Below, in pieces: positions 1-7,472 of a stretch of DNA of 34,341 nucleotides (within the stretch, counting starts at the first letter, position 1; the number at the start of each line of letters is the position of its first letter). The translations under genes were made by a program, and so were the position numbers. Source of the DNA: Bacteroidota bacterium (GTDB lineage Bacteria; Bacteroidota; Bacteroidia; Flavobacteriales_F; PHOS-HE28); the NCBI GenBank assembly GCA_018266475.1, contig JAFEAI010000144.1, forward strand, positions 1-34,341, read 5' to 3'. The notes under the pieces were generated by a model. The model saw nothing but the letters and a program-made list of their open reading frames with translations, was not told the origin of the DNA and did no database searches.

Positions 1-1
1 C

Positions 2-115
2 AGGGGGAACAAGTCCTTCAAGCAGTTGGTGCACGACACCATGCGGGGGATCCAGTCGGACACCGGTCTTGTGCAGTCATTTTTTAGGGAACGGAATGTC
101 GCCTATGCTATGTAA
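2..115 (+). CDS. C-terminal end of an unidentified protein (cut by left edge)
   Basis: An open frame runs in from the left edge and ends at TAA 113-115, giving 37 residues that finish in SFFRERNVAYAM. The composition is protein-like (balanced charged and hydrophobic residues), and the other plus frames close earlier. I do not recognise the family. Its stop lies only about 10 bases before the point where the oppositely oriented SBBP-protein homology breaks off (about 120-128). That suggests this gene belongs to an inserted or rearranged segment whose end is near 116-125. A transposase C-terminus is possible, but nothing visible proves it. It could also be a chance open frame. Confidence 0.4.
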   Translation, partial: RGNKSFKQLVHDTMRGIQSDTGLVQSFFRERNVAYAM

Positions 116-1018
116 CATATAGTAACGAGTAACCGGTGACGAAGAAGTTGCCCGCTGCATCTATGGCACTGGCGTTCACTTGGTCGCCGTTGGTGCCACC
201 GAGGTAGGTGGACCAGCAGAGGTTCTCCGTGTTGGGCGGTGCTGTTGAAGGCAATGCCCCCACCTGGAACACCAACGGCAATGCAGGGTTGTAGGTGCTG
301 AAATTGAACTTCACCACCCCGCCGCCGGAGACAAGGGAATAGGTGGCCGCCCAGTTCACGGGGATGATGCTGTTGCCAGTGCCCACTTGGTAGGCCACCG
401 CTTGCGGCAGGATATAGTACTGGCCGTTGTAGTACACCTTCAAATTGCCCCACAGGTCCACCTTCAGGCTGTCCTGCCCGGTGAACAAAAGTTGGAGGTC
501 GGAAGGATTTGAACCGGGCCTCATGACAAATGACATCTTCTGGCCGCCGCTCCCGCTGTAGAAGTGCATGTCGATGGCATTGTAAATGCCTCGTAGATCA
601 CCCGGCTGTAGCCCGGCACTTGGCTGGCCCCGGCGGGTGCGGTCTGGGGCAGGTAGAAGTTCTGGTACCAGTCTTTCACGACCAAGCCCTGTGGATCCAC
701 CTTGCGGGCCTTTCCGTCCGGCTTCATGGAGACCTGCATCACGGTTACGGGATCCGTAGGAGCGGCACCATGTTCGTAGGTCAGGAAATACACCTGCGAG
801 TTCTTTGCCAAGCACGCCTTGGGCACGCAGCCCACGCTGGAGAACTTGATGTCATTGCGCGGTTGCCCGTTCTCGTTGATCAACTGGCCTTGGTTGGCAA
901 ACCAGCCTATGGGGTTCTTGTAAGGCTCGTTATAGAAATCGGGCGGCACGTATGGTTGGGCTTGGGCCGCAATGGCCATCAACATGAGTGAGCCAAGCAG
1001 GGCGGCATTGCGCTTCAT
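108..1018 (-). pseudogene. Frameshifted, truncated SBBP-repeat secreted protein
   Basis: Translation from 1018 gives a clear signal peptide (MKRNAALLGSLMLMAIAAQAQ) followed by a WFANQGQL...NDIKF segment. That segment is typical of the N-terminal domain found ahead of SBBP beta-propeller repeats in secreted Bacteroidota proteins. The frame leaves the homology after ...YSRVIYE and resumes one frame over as GIYNAIDMHFYSG. Restoring one base in the GCC/GGC run at about 588-591 rejoins both halves (VIYE-GIYNAID). The rejoined protein reaches the first SBBP-like repeat (CWSTYLGGTNGDQVNASAIDAAGNFFVTGYS) and then stops after five unrelated codons at 108-110. Full-length relatives carry many more repeats and usually a T9SS tail. 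The gene is therefore doubly broken: an internal frameshift and loss of the 3' part. A sequencing error could explain the frameshift but not the truncation. Confidence 0.8.
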
Positions 1019-1045
1019 CGGGTTGTGGGGTTAGGTTGAACACGA

Positions 1046-1195
1046 ATGGCAGAACGAATGTACATCATCCTCGGCGTGGACCGCATCCTGGACATGTGCC
1101 GCACGGCGGTGAACGTGGTGGGCGACATCACGGCGGCCACCTTCGTGGCCAAGAGCGAGGGATATACGTTGCTGGGTGCGGGAACCGAGGATTGA
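1046..1195 (+). pseudogene. 3' stub of a dicarboxylate/glutamate:cation symporter
   Basis: This plus-strand frame reads [20 protein letters not shown] followed by [13 protein letters not shown] and a short tail, ending at TGA 1193-1195. The DRxLDMCRTxVNVxGD block is the hallmark final membrane segment of the DAACS family (GltP/DctA/SdcS-type symporters). There the conserved Asp and Asn contribute to the substrate and cation site. Only about 46 of the usual 400 or more residues remain. An in-frame TGA at 1037-1039 precedes the fragment, so it cannot be the end of a longer gene here. It lies antisense and immediately upstream of the SBBP gene start, implying that the transporter body was replaced by the SBBP segment with a junction near 1040-1058. 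Confidence 0.8.
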
Positions 1196-1266
1196 TCGGA
1201 AGGTTAATCCGTGGCCCTCGATGCCTGCTGGATAATCCGTCAATGCAAAGTCGTGAAAAATGTCAT

Positions 1267-1274
1267 TACCTTTG
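1267..1274 (+). promoter_or_regulatory. -7 box (TACCTTTG) of the XRE/S24 regulator
   Basis: TACCTTTG matches the Bacteroidota TAnnTTTG -7 consensus and lies 22 bases before the ATG at 1297. This gives a short leader. No convincing -33 TTTG box is visible at the expected distance. Confidence 0.6.
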
Positions 1275-1296
1275 CTTCATCAACACCCCGTGAAGC

Positions 1297-2127
1297 ATGA
1301 TCAGCCATCCCTTCTTCGGACCCAACATCAAGCTGCTGCGCAGCCGCCGCGGCCGCTCACAAGAGGAAACCGCCATCGGCCTGGACGTAAAGCGATCCAG
1401 CTGGAGCGGCTACGAGAACGGCAGCGCGGAACCCTCCTTGGACCTGCTGGTGCGCATCAGCGGCTACTTCAGGGTAAGCCTGGACAGGCTGTTGAAGGAT
1501 GACCTGACGCAGCTGAGCGAAAGCCAGCTCGGCATCCTGGAGCGCGGCGGCGACGTGGACCTCAGCGGGAGGCGCCTGCGCGTGCTTTCCACCACCGTGG
1601 ACAATGGCGACCGCGAGAACATCGAACTGGTGAACCACAAGGCCAAGGCCGGCTACGCCCTGGGCTACGCCGACCCCGAGTACATCAGCGTGCTGCCCAC
1701 CTTCCAGATGCCCTTCCTGAGCCGGGACCGCAAGTACCGCACCTTCCAGATCAGCGGCGACAGCATGCCGCCCGTGGGCGAGGGCGCATGGGTTACCGGC
1801 GAGTACGTGCAGAACTGGCAGACCCTGCGCGACGGCCAGCCCTACATCATCATCACCAAGGAGGACGGCATCGTCTTCAAGGTGGTGTACAACCAACTGA
1901 AGACCACCGGCACCCTGCTGCTGTGCAGCACCAACCCCGTGTACCAGCCCTACGAGGTGCCCATCTCCGAAGTGCTGGAGATCTGGAAGTTCGTACACTT
2001 CATCAGCCATGAAATGCCCGAGCCCAACCTGAGCAGGGATGAGCTTTCCAAGAGCGTGCTGGACCTGCGCAAGGAAGTGGGGCAGCTACGCATGGCCATG
2101 GAAAAGCAGGGCAGATTGGCGTTGTGA
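1297..2127 (+). CDS. XRE-family regulator with S24 (LexA/CI-type) peptidase domain
   Basis: The 276-aa protein has an N-terminal helix-turn-helix (about residues 8-65, with the SQEETAIGLDVKRSSWSGYENG recognition region). A C-terminal S24 domain follows, with the nucleophile Ser156 in ISGDSMPP and the general base Lys195 in IVFKVV. Their 39-residue spacing is close to that of LexA. An Ala118-Gly119 pair in KAKAGY sits where LexA/CI proteins are self-cleaved. The last 35 residues look like a short coiled coil. The arrangement is that of a repressor inactivated by autocleavage or of a stress-responsive XRE regulator. It stands alone, with its own promoter and no phage genes nearby, so its targets cannot be read from context. 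Start: the ATG at 1297 is the first after a good -7 box. Confidence 0.85.
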   Translation: MISHPFFGPNIKLLRSRRGRSQEETAIGLDVKRSSWSGYENGSAEPSLDLLVRISGYFRVSLDRLLKDDLTQLSESQLGILERGGDVDLSGRRLRVLSTTVDNGDRENIELVNHKAKAGYALGYADPEYISVLPTFQMPFLSRDRKYRTFQISGDSMPPVGEGAWVTGEYVQNWQTLRDGQPYIIITKEDGIVFKVVYNQLKTTGTLLLCSTNPVYQPYEVPISEVLEIWKFVHFISHEMPEPNLSRDELSKSVLDLRKEVGQLRMAMEKQGRLAL

Positions 2128-2253
2128 GGGAAGCGGCAGTTGCCGCGTTGCCCGCGGGCCGGCATGGATGCCGTGCAGGGCACCGGGCCCATGTGGAACG
2201 CCCGGTGACCGGCCCGCACCGAACACCAGCCGCTGCGTGCTGTGATGCCGGAA

Positions 2254-2261
2254 TATCTTTG
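2254..2261 (+). promoter_or_regulatory. -7 box (TATCTTTG) of the 2287 lipoprotein operon
   Basis: A perfect TAnnTTTG box lies 25 bases before the ATG at 2287. Because it lies inside the longer open frame that begins at 2242, it argues that translation starts at 2287 and not at 2242. Confidence 0.6.
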
Positions 2262-2286
2262 GCCGATCAACCATCCGCCCCCTTCC

Positions 2287-2982
2287 ATGGGACCCCTCAC
2301 CCCAAGCAAGCGCACGTTCCTGAAAATGGCCGCGCTGGCGCTGGTCATGCTGGTTTCAGGATGCATCACCATCGAGGAGCACTACACCTTCCGCAAAAAC
2401 GGGGGGGGCACCATGGAGTACGTGATGGACATGAGCGCCTTGGGCGCCATGATGGATGCCTTGGACCAGGGCGGCAAGGCAAGGAAGAAGGGGAAGGGCG
2501 AACAGGAACCCATGGCCACCGGCATGGAAGAGCATGCCAAGGCCCTCCGGCAGTTGCAGGGCATCAAGCACGTGAAGCTGAAGCTTGAAAAGGACGGCTT
2601 TGTGCAGCGTATCAGCTTCAGCTTTGCCGACCTGGCCGCGCTGAACAGCGCGCTCAATGTGCTCATGCCCGACAGCACCGGCCCGCCGCACGCATTTTTC
2701 CGCTGGGAGGGCAGCACGCTGGTGCGCACAAGCAACCGCTATGCCAGTGCATTGGGCAAGGACATGTCCGGCGGCGCCGATTCCACCAACCTCTCCGGCA
2801 TGCTGCAAAGCATGCGGTACAAGTTCAGCTTCAACTTCCCCCGCAAGGTGGAGCAGGCGGACGTTGCCCAGGGCTTCACCCGGGCAAGCCCAAGCCCCAG
2901 GAAGCTGGAGCTGGCCACGGACTGGTCCGTGATCATGAAGGACACCACGGCGCTGGACCTGCGCATCACCCTGGGCAAGTGA
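2287..2982 (+). CDS. Predicted lipoprotein of unknown function
   Basis: The 231-aa protein begins with a basic n-region, then a hydrophobic stretch ending in the lipobox LVSGC (Cys26). Lipidation and membrane anchoring in the periplasm or outer membrane are therefore expected. The mature part starts ITIEEHYTFRKNGGG, has a Lys/Gly-rich hinge (KARKKGKGEQE, about residues 61-71), and then a soluble domain with no motif I recognise. The EEHYTFRKNGGG...MDMSALGAMM opening resembles families of Bacteroidota lipoproteins annotated only as hypothetical. The ATG at 2287 is preferred because it gives a compact lipoprotein signal and follows the -7 box at 2254. The stop overlaps the next gene's GTG (GTGA), so the two are probably translationally coupled. 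Confidence 0.8.
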   Translation: MGPLTPSKRTFLKMAALALVMLVSGCITIEEHYTFRKNGGGTMEYVMDMSALGAMMDALDQGGKARKKGKGEQEPMATGMEEHAKALRQLQGIKHVKLKLEKDGFVQRISFSFADLAALNSALNVLMPDSTGPPHAFFRWEGSTLVRTSNRYASALGKDMSGGADSTNLSGMLQSMRYKFSFNFPRKVEQADVAQGFTRASPSPRKLELATDWSVIMKDTTALDLRITLGK

Positions 2983-3470
2983 ACACCATGGAGGAGAATC
3001 AACTCGAGCGCGCCATCCGACTGGCCGTAAAGGTGCACAAGGGCCAAAAGGACCGCACCAACAAACCGTACATCTTCCACGTGCTGCGCGTAATGATGCA
3101 GGGGCGGAACCTGGAGGAGCAAACGCTTGGCGTGCTCCACGATGTGCTCGAACGCTCCGCGCTCACCGCGGCCGACCTGGAGCTGAAGGGCTTCCCGCCC
3201 CGCGTGCTCAAGGCCCTGGACCACATCTCCCGCCGAAAGGAGGAGGATTATTCCGCCTACATCGACCGCGTGGCCCAGGATGAACTGGCCCTCCGCGTGA
3301 AATTGCACGACCTCAGCGACAAAATGGACATCCGCCACGCCAAGGAACTGGACCTGGCCGACCTCAAACGCTACAACCGCCAACTTGCCGCCTACCACAA
3401 ATTGCGCCGCCTGGCCGGGGAAGCCGCCCTGGCCAACGGACAGGCTGAGACGCAAGGGCGCAGCATATAA
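2979..3470 (+). CDS. HD-domain protein related to (p)ppGpp hydrolases
   Basis: The protein is 163 aa from the GTG at 2979, or 160 aa from the ATG at 2988. It shows the metal-binding pattern of stand-alone RSH/MESH1-type hydrolases: a His in YIFHVLRV, the HD pair in GVLHDVLERS, and a downstream Asp in RVKLHDLSDKMD, which aligns with VKLADRLHN of RelA/SpoT. No synthetase, TGS or ACT domain is present. The likely reaction is hydrolysis of a pyrophosphorylated nucleotide. Whether the substrate is (p)ppGpp cannot be decided, because the residues after the Asp diverge from the hydrolase consensus. It is cytosolic. Its GTGA start overlaps the stop of the upstream lipoprotein gene, pointing to coupled translation of an unlikely functional pair. 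Confidence 0.75.
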   Translation: MNTMEENQLERAIRLAVKVHKGQKDRTNKPYIFHVLRVMMQGRNLEEQTLGVLHDVLERSALTAADLELKGFPPRVLKALDHISRRKEEDYSAYIDRVAQDELALRVKLHDLSDKMDIRHAKELDLADLKRYNRQLAAYHKLRRLAGEAALANGQAETQGRSI

Positions 3471-3499
3471 GCACCCGCCAAGGCGGTGCCTGCCGCCGC

Positions 3500-3507
3500 T
3501 ATATTCG
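3500..3507 (+). promoter_or_regulatory. Probable -7 box (TATATTCG) of the M49 gene
   Basis: TATATTCG is one mismatch from TAnnTTTG, is followed by the CGG-type context common here, and sits 20 bases before the ATG at 3528. Confidence 0.45.
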
Positions 3508-3527
3508 CGGCCCTCAACACCTTTCGG

Positions 3528-5567
3528 ATGAACAAACTGCCCGTTGCGCTATTGGCGCTCCCCCTGCTCATGGCCTGCGGCGGTCCGCACGCCACCCCTG
3601 AAAAAAACACCGGCAGCGACACTGCTGCTGCGGACACCTTCAAATGGGAGGCGGACCAGTTCGGCGACGTGCGCGTGGTGCGCTACCAGGTGCCCGGTTG
3701 GGAGCAGCTTTCCCTCCAGCAGAAGAAACTGGCCTATTTCCTCACCATGGCCGGCCTCAGCGGCCGCGATATCATGTGGGACCAGAATTACCGCCACAAC
3801 CTCAAAGTGCGGCGCGCCCTGGAAAAGATCATCAAGGAATACAAGGGCGACAGGTCCGGGGCGCAGTGGGATGCCTTCATGACCTATGCCAAGGAGGTCT
3901 TCTTCGCCAACGGCATCCACCACCACTACGGCATGGAGAAGTTCTTGCCTGCATTCCCCCGCAGCTACATGGATTCGTTGATCACGGCCAGTGGCGCCAC
4001 CCTGCCGAAGGAAGTGGTGGACATCCTCTTCGACCCAGGCGTGGACGCCAAAAAAGTGAGCTTGGACAAGGACAAGGACCTGGTGCTGGCCTCTGCGGTG
4101 AACTTCTATGGCGACGACATCAACGCCAAGGAAGTGGAAACCTTTTATGCGGCCAGGGAAGTGAAAGGCGACACCACGCCGATCAGCTACGGGCTCAACA
4201 GCAAGCTGGTGCGCGGCAAGGACGGCAAGCTCACCGAGCAGGTGTGGAAGGTGGGCGGCATGTACGGCGCCGCGCTTGCCGAAAGCGTAAAATGGCTGCG
4301 CAAGGCCGCCGAAGTGGCCGAGAACGACCAGCAGCGAAAGGCCATCAACCTGCTCGTGGATTTCTACACCACCGGCGACCTGAAAACATGGGACGCCTTC
4401 AACGTGGCCTGGGTGCAGGACACCACCGGCACCGTGGATTTCATCAACGGCTTCATCGAGGTGTACAACGATCCCTTGGGCAAGCGCGGCTCCTTTGAGT
4501 CCATTGTGGAGGTAACGGACCCCGTGGCCACGCGCAACATGGCGGTGATCCAAAAGAACGCCCAATGGTTTGAGGACCATTCCACGCTGCTGCCCCGGCA
4601 CAAGAAGAAGAACGTGGTGGGCATCACCTACCGCTTCATCAACGCCGTGGGCGAGGCCGGTGATGCCGCACCCAGCACCCCCATCGGCGTGAACCTCCCC
4701 AATGCCGACTGGATCCGCAAGGACCACGGCAGCAAGAGCATCAGCTTGGGCAACATCATCGATGCCTACGACAAGAGCTCCGGCAAAGGGGCGCTGCAGG
4801 AGTTCTGCTACGACCAGGCCGAGATCGACCGGGCCGTGAAGTACGGATCCCTGGGCGACAACCTGCACACCGCCCTGCACGAAGTGGTGGGCCATGCAAG
4901 CGGGCAATTGGAGCCGGGAATCGCAGGGCCCGACGTGACGCTGAAAAGCTACGCCAGCACCCTGGAGGAAGGCCGCGCCGACCTGGTGGCGCTCTATTTC
5001 CTGATGGACCCCAAGCTGGTGGAGCTGGGCGTGATGCCCAACATGGAGCCGGGCAAGGCCGCGTACGACGGCTATATCCGCAACGGACTGCTGGTGCAGT
5101 TGCGGCGCCTGAAGCTGGGCGACCAGGTGGAGGAGGCCCACATGCGAAACCGCCAATGGGTGAGCGCCTGGGTGTATGAAAAAGGCCTGCCGGACAGCGT
5201 GATCGTGAAGACCGTAAAGGAGGGGAAGACCTACTTCCACATCCGCGACTACGAGAAGCTGCGCACACTGTTCGGCCAGCTGTTGCAGGAGGTGCAGCGC
5301 ATCAAGAGCCAAGGCGACTACAAGGCCGGGCACGACCTGGTGGAGAACTACGGCGTGAAGGTGGATCCCGCCCTGCATGCCGAGGTGCTCAAGCGCTCGG
5401 AGCACATCAAAACCGCGCCGTATGCGGGCTTCATCCAGCCGCGCTTGGTGCCGGTGGTGGATGCCAAGGGCGAGATCACCGACATCAAGGTCGAATACCC
5501 GGACGACTTCATCGCCCAGATGCTGGAATACGGAGCGAAGTTCAGTTTCCTGCCGGACAACAATTGA
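3528..5567 (+). CDS. Dipeptidyl-peptidase III (peptidase family M49), lipoprotein
   Basis: The 679-aa zinc exopeptidase has a lipoprotein signal, MNKLPVALLALPLLMACGG, with the lipid Cys at residue 17. The M49 signature HEXXXH is present as H451-EVVG-H456. The second motif, EEGRAD, supplies the third zinc ligand (Glu481), about 30 residues later, as in Bacteroidota DPP III. DPP III removes dipeptides from the N-terminus of oligopeptides. The lipobox places this one in the envelope, where it would process imported or surface-degraded peptides. The open frame extends 14 codons upstream, but the ATG at 3528 gives the correct signal peptide and follows a promoter box. A second, divergent M49-like gene occurs at 7473, although the two are not in one operon. 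Confidence 0.92.
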   Translation: MNKLPVALLALPLLMACGGPHATPEKNTGSDTAAADTFKWEADQFGDVRVVRYQVPGWEQLSLQQKKLAYFLTMAGLSGRDIMWDQNYRHNLKVRRALEKIIKEYKGDRSGAQWDAFMTYAKEVFFANGIHHHYGMEKFLPAFPRSYMDSLITASGATLPKEVVDILFDPGVDAKKVSLDKDKDLVLASAVNFYGDDINAKEVETFYAAREVKGDTTPISYGLNSKLVRGKDGKLTEQVWKVGGMYGAALAESVKWLRKAAEVAENDQQRKAINLLVDFYTTGDLKTWDAFNVAWVQDTTGTVDFINGFIEVYNDPLGKRGSFESIVEVTDPVATRNMAVIQKNAQWFEDHSTLLPRHKKKNVVGITYRFINAVGEAGDAAPSTPIGVNLPNADWIRKDHGSKSISLGNIIDAYDKSSGKGALQEFCYDQAEIDRAVKYGSLGDNLHTALHEVVGHASGQLEPGIAGPDVTLKSYASTLEEGRADLVALYFLMDPKLVELGVMPNMEPGKAAYDGYIRNGLLVQLRRLKLGDQVEEAHMRNRQWVSAWVYEKGLPDSVIVKTVKEGKTYFHIRDYEKLRTLFGQLLQEVQRIKSQGDYKAGHDLVENYGVKVDPALHAEVLKRSEHIKTAPYAGFIQPRLVPVVDAKGEITDIKVEYPDDFIAQMLEYGAKFSFLPDNN

Positions 5568-5618
5568 GCGGAAGCGGGAAAATGTTGGCCGCACGGATGT
5601 GCATGCAGCACGCTCGGT

Positions 5619-5626
5619 TATATTTG
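5619..5626 (+). promoter_or_regulatory. -7 box (TATATTTG) of the tRNA gene
   Basis: A perfect TAnnTTTG box followed by CGCC lies 29 bases upstream of the tRNA 5' end, as expected for a short 5' leader removed by RNase P. Confidence 0.6.
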
Positions 5627-5655
5627 CGCCCCCGTTCGGAAAAGAACGTTGAAAT

Positions 5656-5739
5656 ACCGGAGTGGCGGAATTGGTAGACGCGCACGTTTCAGGGGCGTGT
5701 GACCGAAAGGTTGTAAGGGTTCGAGTCCCTTCTCCGGTA
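5656..5739 (+). tRNA. tRNA-Leu (CAG anticodon)
   Basis: An 84-nt class II tRNA folds by eye. The acceptor stem ACCGGAG pairs with CTCCGGT, and the discriminator base is A. The D-loop contains GGAATTGGTAGACG. The anticodon stem CACGT/GCGTG encloses the loop TTCAGGG, giving anticodon CAG. There is a long variable arm (about TGACCGAAAGGTTGT), and the T arm is AAGGG-TTCGAGT-CCCTT. The long variable arm and CAG identify leucine. The 3' CCA is not encoded (CAG follows the discriminator). It has its own promoter box upstream and a strong terminator hairpin immediately downstream. Confidence 0.95.
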
Positions 5740-5741
5740 CA

Positions 5742-5772
5742 GGCAAAGCGGCGAAAGCCGCTTTGCCGTTTT
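5742..5772 (+). terminator. Intrinsic terminator after tRNA-Leu
   Basis: A perfect 11-bp stem, GGCAAAGCGGC / GCCGCTTTGCC, is closed by a GAAA tetraloop and followed by GTTTT. This is a textbook factor-independent terminator for the tRNA transcript. Confidence 0.85.
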
Positions 5773-5815
5773 CAGCCTTGGGCAGTGATGGGCAGGCCCG
5801 ATGCCTGCAGAAGAC

Positions 5816-5823
5816 TATATTTG
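5816..5823 (+). promoter_or_regulatory. -7 box (TATATTTG) of the PH-like membrane protein
   Basis: A perfect TAnnTTTG box lies 10 bases before the ATG at 5834. Transcription would therefore begin at or within a few bases of the start codon. This supports 5834 over the longer frame starting at 5801, which would begin upstream of the promoter. Confidence 0.6.
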
Positions 5824-5833
5824 GTCGGACACC

Positions 5834-6421
5834 ATGGCAGCCAGGCATTTCCATAGCATGCGGTCCTACAGGGTCTATGTGCTCATGGTCCTGCTGGTGG
5901 GCCTGGACGCCTTCATCGGGCTGGTGATCACCGATTACACCGGTTCCGTTGTGTGGATGGTGGCCGCCGGGGCGGTGGGCGCACTGGGCCTGGCTGCGTT
6001 GGCGGTGGTGTGGCGCAGGGAGGAGATCGCCTATGTATTGGCGGCGGACCACCTGGTGCTCCGAAGGGGAAGGCAGGAGGAAGTGATCCCCCTGCACAAG
6101 GTGATGGATGCCAACCTGGTGGATCTGGCCACTGCGCGGAGCCATGTGCATAAGCAGCCGGAAGACGAAGGTGCCGTGGCGGTGCCTAAGCGGGCGGAGG
6201 TGCAGGTGTCAACGCGCTTTTGCGCGGTTCCCCTCAAGGGATGGGCATCCATCCTCAACGGATCGCACGGACTTAGCATGGAGAGTTTCAAGCGCACCTT
6301 GGTGCTGGTGCGCACCAATGATGGCCGGGCCCTGCTCCTGTCGCCACGCCAAAGCGCGCGCATGGTGTCCGCGATCGGGAAGCTGCTGCACAAGCCGGCT
6401 GCCACCGGGCTCCGGGCGTGA
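5834..6421 (+). CDS. Small membrane protein with PH-like cytosolic domain
   Basis: The 195-aa protein has two closely spaced N-terminal membrane segments (about VYVLMVLLVGLDAFIGLVI, then VVWMVAAGAVGALGLAALAVV). A soluble domain of about 135 residues follows, beginning EEIAYVLAADHLVLRRGRQEEVIPLHKVM. A TM hairpin plus a beta-rich domain starting with DHLVLRRG...IPL resembles bacterial PH (bPH2/YdbS-like) membrane proteins, though I cannot confirm the fold. No catalytic motif is seen. It ends four bases before the stop of the convergent M23 gene. The start is chosen by the near-leaderless promoter at 5816. Confidence 0.65.
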   Translation: MAARHFHSMRSYRVYVLMVLLVGLDAFIGLVITDYTGSVVWMVAAGAVGALGLAALAVVWRREEIAYVLAADHLVLRRGRQEEVIPLHKVMDANLVDLATARSHVHKQPEDEGAVAVPKRAEVQVSTRFCAVPLKGWASILNGSHGLSMESFKRTLVLVRTNDGRALLLSPRQSARMVSAIGKLLHKPAATGLRA

Positions 6422-6425
6422 TGCC

Positions 6426-7310
6426 CTATCGGATCCGCAGGTACTGGCCCACGCGCAGGGTGGCGTTGGCGCTTAGCCGGTTGATCTTTCGCAACCGCGT
6501 GACCGGCACCCCCGTGCTCCGCGAAATGGCAAAAAGCGTGTCGCCCTTGCGCACCCGGTAGCGCGATACATCGGTTTTTCCGGCGGGTACCTGGAAGGCC
6601 GCCGGCGTAATGGTGAACCGCTCGGAGCGCAAGGTGCCGCCCTCGAGGTCGAACAACTTGGTGGGGTCGATGGGATGCCCCAGGTAGCGGGTCTCAAAGT
6701 GCAGGTGGCTGCCTGTGGAGCGCCCCGTGGAGCCGCCAAGCCCGAGCAGGTCGCCGGCCTCCACCTCATCACCCACCTCCACCAGGCGCTTGCTCAGGTG
6801 GCCGTACAGGGTCTCCAGGCCGTTGGGGTGCCGCACCACTACCACGTTGCCGAAATCACGGTGGTACCGCGAAATGCGCACCTTGCCGGCAAAGGCGCTC
6901 CGCACGGTGTCGCCGGTCTGCAGCTTCAGGTCCGTGCCGTAATGGTGCCGACCGTGCCGCATGCCGAACGCCGAGGTGATGCGCCCCAGGATGGGCATGT
7001 GGTGGTCGCAGGCCGACCACCCCAGCAGCAGGTCCACCGTGTCGGTGATGGCCGGGCGCCGCTCAAAGATCTGGTCCGTGTTCCAGTCGCCGTATGTTTC
7101 ATACGCCGGAATGTGGAAGGCCGAGTCCGAGGCGGTCCAAGCATCGGATTCGATCGCCTCATCCACCACCAGGCCCGCACCGGTCTCCTCGTAGGTGCCC
7201 ACATCATCCGGCCCGCCGATGGCGCTTGCATCCTCTTGTCCGTATGCCGCAGGCAGCAACACCGCCCAGCACGCCATGGCACCAAGGAGTGAAAGGGTTT
7301 TTTCCGTCAT
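6426..7310 (-). CDS. Secreted M23-family peptidase with LysM domain
   Basis: The 294-aa protein starts with a signal peptide (MTEKTLSLLGAMACWAVLLPAAYGQ). Its M23 (LytM/lysostaphin-type) domain carries the zinc motifs HYGTD (His and Asp ligands) and GSHLHFE (HxH). The last 45 residues form a LysM module (YRVRKGDTLFAISRSTGVPVTRLRKIN...LRVGQYLRI), which binds peptidoglycan glycan. It is predicted to be a periplasmic peptidoglycan endopeptidase acting in cell-wall remodelling. M23 normally precedes or follows LysM, so the architecture is ordinary. The ATG at 7310 is chosen over the 28-codon longer frame because it begins the signal peptide and sits 6 bases after a -7 box. Confidence 0.9.
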   Translation of the reverse strand: MTEKTLSLLGAMACWAVLLPAAYGQEDASAIGGPDDVGTYEETGAGLVVDEAIESDAWTASDSAFHIPAYETYGDWNTDQIFERRPAITDTVDLLLGWSACDHHMPILGRITSAFGMRHGRHHYGTDLKLQTGDTVRSAFAGKVRISRYHRDFGNVVVVRHPNGLETLYGHLSKRLVEVGDEVEAGDLLGLGGSTGRSTGSHLHFETRYLGHPIDPTKLFDLEGGTLRSERFTITPAAFQVPAGKTDVSRYRVRKGDTLFAISRSTGVPVTRLRKINRLSANATLRVGQYLRIR

Positions 7311-7316
7311 GGCGCG

Positions 7317-7324
7317 CAAAGCTA
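7317..7324 (-). promoter_or_regulatory. -7 box (TAGCTTTG) of the M23 gene
   Basis: On the minus strand TAGCTTTG is followed by CGCGCC and then directly by the ATG at 7310, so the mRNA would be leaderless or nearly so. A TTG that could serve as the -33 element lies 19 bases upstream of the box. Confidence 0.65.
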
Positions 7325-7439
7325 TCCGCGAGGATTTGCCTTGCAACCCGGGTTTCCCAATGAATGCCAACAAGGGGCCCGGTCTTGCCAGCAACTGTCA
7401 AGAATGCCTTGGCGCATGGGGCGGTGCGGGCATGTCCAC

Positions 7440-7447
7440 CATCTTTG
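7440..7447 (+). promoter_or_regulatory. Probable -7 box (CATCTTTG) of the 7473 gene
   Basis: CATCTTTG is one mismatch from the TAnnTTTG consensus, is followed by CCACC, and lies 25 bases upstream of the ATG at 7473. Confidence 0.45.
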
Positions 7448-7472
7448 CCACCCCTGTTAAGGATCGTTGATC

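Noticed and set aside
2155-2217. GGGCCGG...CCGGCCC pairing after the S24 gene as a terminator
   Set aside because: The loop would be about 45 nt and no T-tract follows. In such GC-rich DNA short complementary runs are expected by chance.
2242-2286. Upstream ATG (2242) for the lipoprotein gene
   Set aside because: It precedes or overlaps the TATCTTTG box at 2254 and would push the lipid cysteine to residue 41 with a poor signal peptide.
3549-5594. 681-codon open frame antisense to the M49 gene
   Set aside because: Its product is His/Val/Leu/Gln-rich with no motif and mirrors the third-position GC bias of the well-supported plus-strand gene. Similar shadows lie at 9854-12154, 15798-18587 and 26773-28797 on the minus strand.
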